Assembly: GCA_009782655.1 (NCBI GenBank)
Contig: WRIQ01000062.1
Span: forward strand, 1-6,848
Length of the DNA stretch: 6,848 nucleotides
DNA from: Prolixibacteraceae bacterium
GTDB taxonomy: Bacteria > Bacteroidota > Bacteroidia > Bacteroidales > Prolixibacteraceae
Direction of reading: 5' to 3'
In this document: piece after piece, positions 6,062 to 6,848 of the stretch
How positions within the stretch are numbered: the first letter of the stretch is position 1
How the letters are laid out: each line of letters opens with the position of its first letter
The notes under the pieces: model-generated
Databases searched by the model: none
Told to the model about the DNA's origin: nothing
Seen by the model: only the letters and a program-made list of their open reading frames with translations
Translations under genes and position numbers: made by a program

Positions 6062-6093
6062 TCGCAGGTTCCATCACCCTGCGATTAAAAATG
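6062..6093 (+). promoter_or_regulatory. preQ1 class I riboswitch candidate
   Basis: P1 is UCGCAGG (6062-6068) with CCUGCGA (6078-6084); its inner five pairs match the usual P1 length. The loop begins UUC (6069-6071) and ends with A6076 and C6077, the position that pairs with preQ1 in characterised aptamers. An A-rich tail follows (A6087-A6090). Loop CAU (6072-6074) can pair with AUG (6091-6093) to make the H-type pseudoknot P2. In the B. subtilis aptamer P2 also starts just after UUC, and the tail between a 5-bp P1 and the P2 3' strand is 8 nt, as here (6083-6090). The loop between P2 and the ligand C is short (2 nt). The location before a queuosine-precursor transporter supports the call. 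Ligand binding would mask the start codon and lower translation. Confidence 0.8.
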
Positions 6094-6801
6094 AAAAAAA
6101 TGCACAATGAGTTAATCTGGTTAGTGGAGATCATTCTCAATTTTTTGTTGATTATCGCTGCCTATAAACTTTTCGGGAAATGGGGGCTTATTATGTGGAT
6201 TCCCGTTTCGATCATCATCGCCAACATTCAGGTGGTGCAAACCATCGAACTCTTCGGTTTTTCGGCGACGCTGGGAAATGTGGTATACGCCACATCGTTT
6301 CTGGTTACCGATATTCTGTCGGAAAACTACGGGAAAAAGGAGGCGGGAAAAGCTGTGTGGATAGGTTTTTTCAGCTTGCTGGCAATGACGGTTTTGATGA
6401 ACATCGCTTTGCTGTATCGTCCGCTGGCAGACGACGCCTTTTCTGCCGAAACCTACAGTGCGCTTGATACCATTTTCAGCCTGATGCCGCGCATCGCACT
6501 GGCCAGTGTGGTTGCCTATGTAGTTTCACAGAGGCACGACGTGTGGGCGTTCCATTTTTGGAAGAACCGCTTTCCCGCCGACCGCCACCTTTGGGTTCGC
6601 AGCAACTTCAGCACCATGGTTTCGCAACTGTTCGACAGCGCCATCTTCGTGCTGATAGCTTTTTGGGGCGTTTTCGAAAAGTCGATCCTCCTCGAAATCT
6701 TCCTGACAACCTATTTCTTTAAATGGCTGGTAGCCTTGGCCGATACTCCTTTTGTATATTGGGCGCGGAAAATTTCCAGAAATGGAAAATTTGTAACCTG
6801 A
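6091..6801 (+). CDS. yhhQ: Queuosine precursor transporter, YhhQ (VUT) family
   Basis: 236 residues, integral inner-membrane protein. YhhQ-family proteins take up queuine-pathway precursors (preQ0/preQ1 in E. coli) that feed queuosine modification of GUN tRNA anticodons. Family segments visible: ANIQVVQTIELFGFSATLGN (44-63) leading into VYATSFLVTDILSENYGKKEA (65-85), with the SFLVTD..SE core; SQRHDVWAFHFWK (146-158); and LWVRSNFSTMVSQLFDSAIF (167-186). About six membrane helices (near 8-28, 32-51, 62-77, 88-110, 131-146, 178-220 as two). Two starts are possible: ATG 6091, or ATG 6100 three codons later (MHNELIW) with a run of seven A before it. The preQ1-like aptamer places 6091-6093 in its pseudoknot, which would block either start. 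It has its own promoter at 6007-6034. Translation is predicted to fall when preQ1 is plentiful. Confidence 0.93.
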   Translation: MKKMHNELIWLVEIILNFLLIIAAYKLFGKWGLIMWIPVSIIIANIQVVQTIELFGFSATLGNVVYATSFLVTDILSENYGKKEAGKAVWIGFFSLLAMTVLMNIALLYRPLADDAFSAETYSALDTIFSLMPRIALASVVAYVVSQRHDVWAFHFWKNRFPADRHLWVRSNFSTMVSQLFDSAIFVLIAFWGVFEKSILLEIFLTTYFFKWLVALADTPFVYWARKISRNGKFVT

Positions 6802-6815
6802 AGCAAATAGCAAGC

Positions 6816-6848
6816 ATGCAAAAATTCTCGCCGCAAATTATTTTCGAA
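6816..6848 (+). CDS. Start of an unidentified gene, cut by the window end
   Basis: An ATG 14 nt after the transporter stop opens eleven codons (MQKFSPQIIFE) that run off the window. The short gap, the same strand and the A-rich upstream bases suit a cotranscribed gene. Too little is visible to name a product. Confidence 0.45.
   Translation, partial: MQKFSPQIIFE

Overview
The window looks like ordinary chromosome from a member of the Bacteroidota, probably near Bacteroidales/Marinilabiliales. The reasons are: an IleRS of the long IleRS2 type with its C-terminal extension; a DksA/TraR-like protein that has lost its zinc cysteines, as in other Bacteroidota; a lipoprotein signal peptidase with a loop insert; A-rich start regions with no clear Shine-Dalgarno sequences; and a TTG/TAnnTTTG promoter of the kind used by Bacteroidota sigma factor. 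Species cannot be told. All recognisable genes are on the + strand.

Layout. 2-1015: 3' part of ileS. 1115-1492: DksA/TraR-like regulator. 1554-2276: lspA. 2284-3762: cysS. 3781-4389: ribE (riboflavin synthase). These five may form one transcription unit, with gaps of 99, 61, 7 and 18 nt; the two longer gaps each hold an inverted repeat next to the following start codon. 4390-4577 is a 188-nt gap packed with inverted repeats. 4578-6020 is a POT/PTR2-like transporter with only about 12 membrane segments. A well-formed Bacteroidota promoter (6007-6034) overlaps the end of that gene. It drives a short leader and 6091-6801, a YhhQ-family queuosine-precursor transporter. At 6816 another reading frame begins and leaves the window.

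The best find is in the 6062-6093 leader: a compact RNA matching the preQ1 class I riboswitch in core nucleotides, helix order and spacing, directly before a queuosine-precursor transporter. Its predicted pseudoknot helix pairs a loop CAU with the AUG at 6091-6093, the transporter's likely start codon. This would be ligand-dependent masking of the start codon itself rather than of a Shine-Dalgarno sequence, which suits a phylum that hardly uses SD pairing. Second in interest is the ribE/POT gap, where a 9-bp closing stem encloses four hairpins and a further stem competes with it close to the POT start. It may be an undescribed structured leader, an operator region, or a small repeat element.

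The genes are mostly housekeeping: two aminoacyl-tRNA synthetases, lipoprotein maturation, a flavin step, peptide uptake and salvage of a tRNA-modification precursor. No mobile element, CRISPR array, rRNA or tRNA gene was seen.
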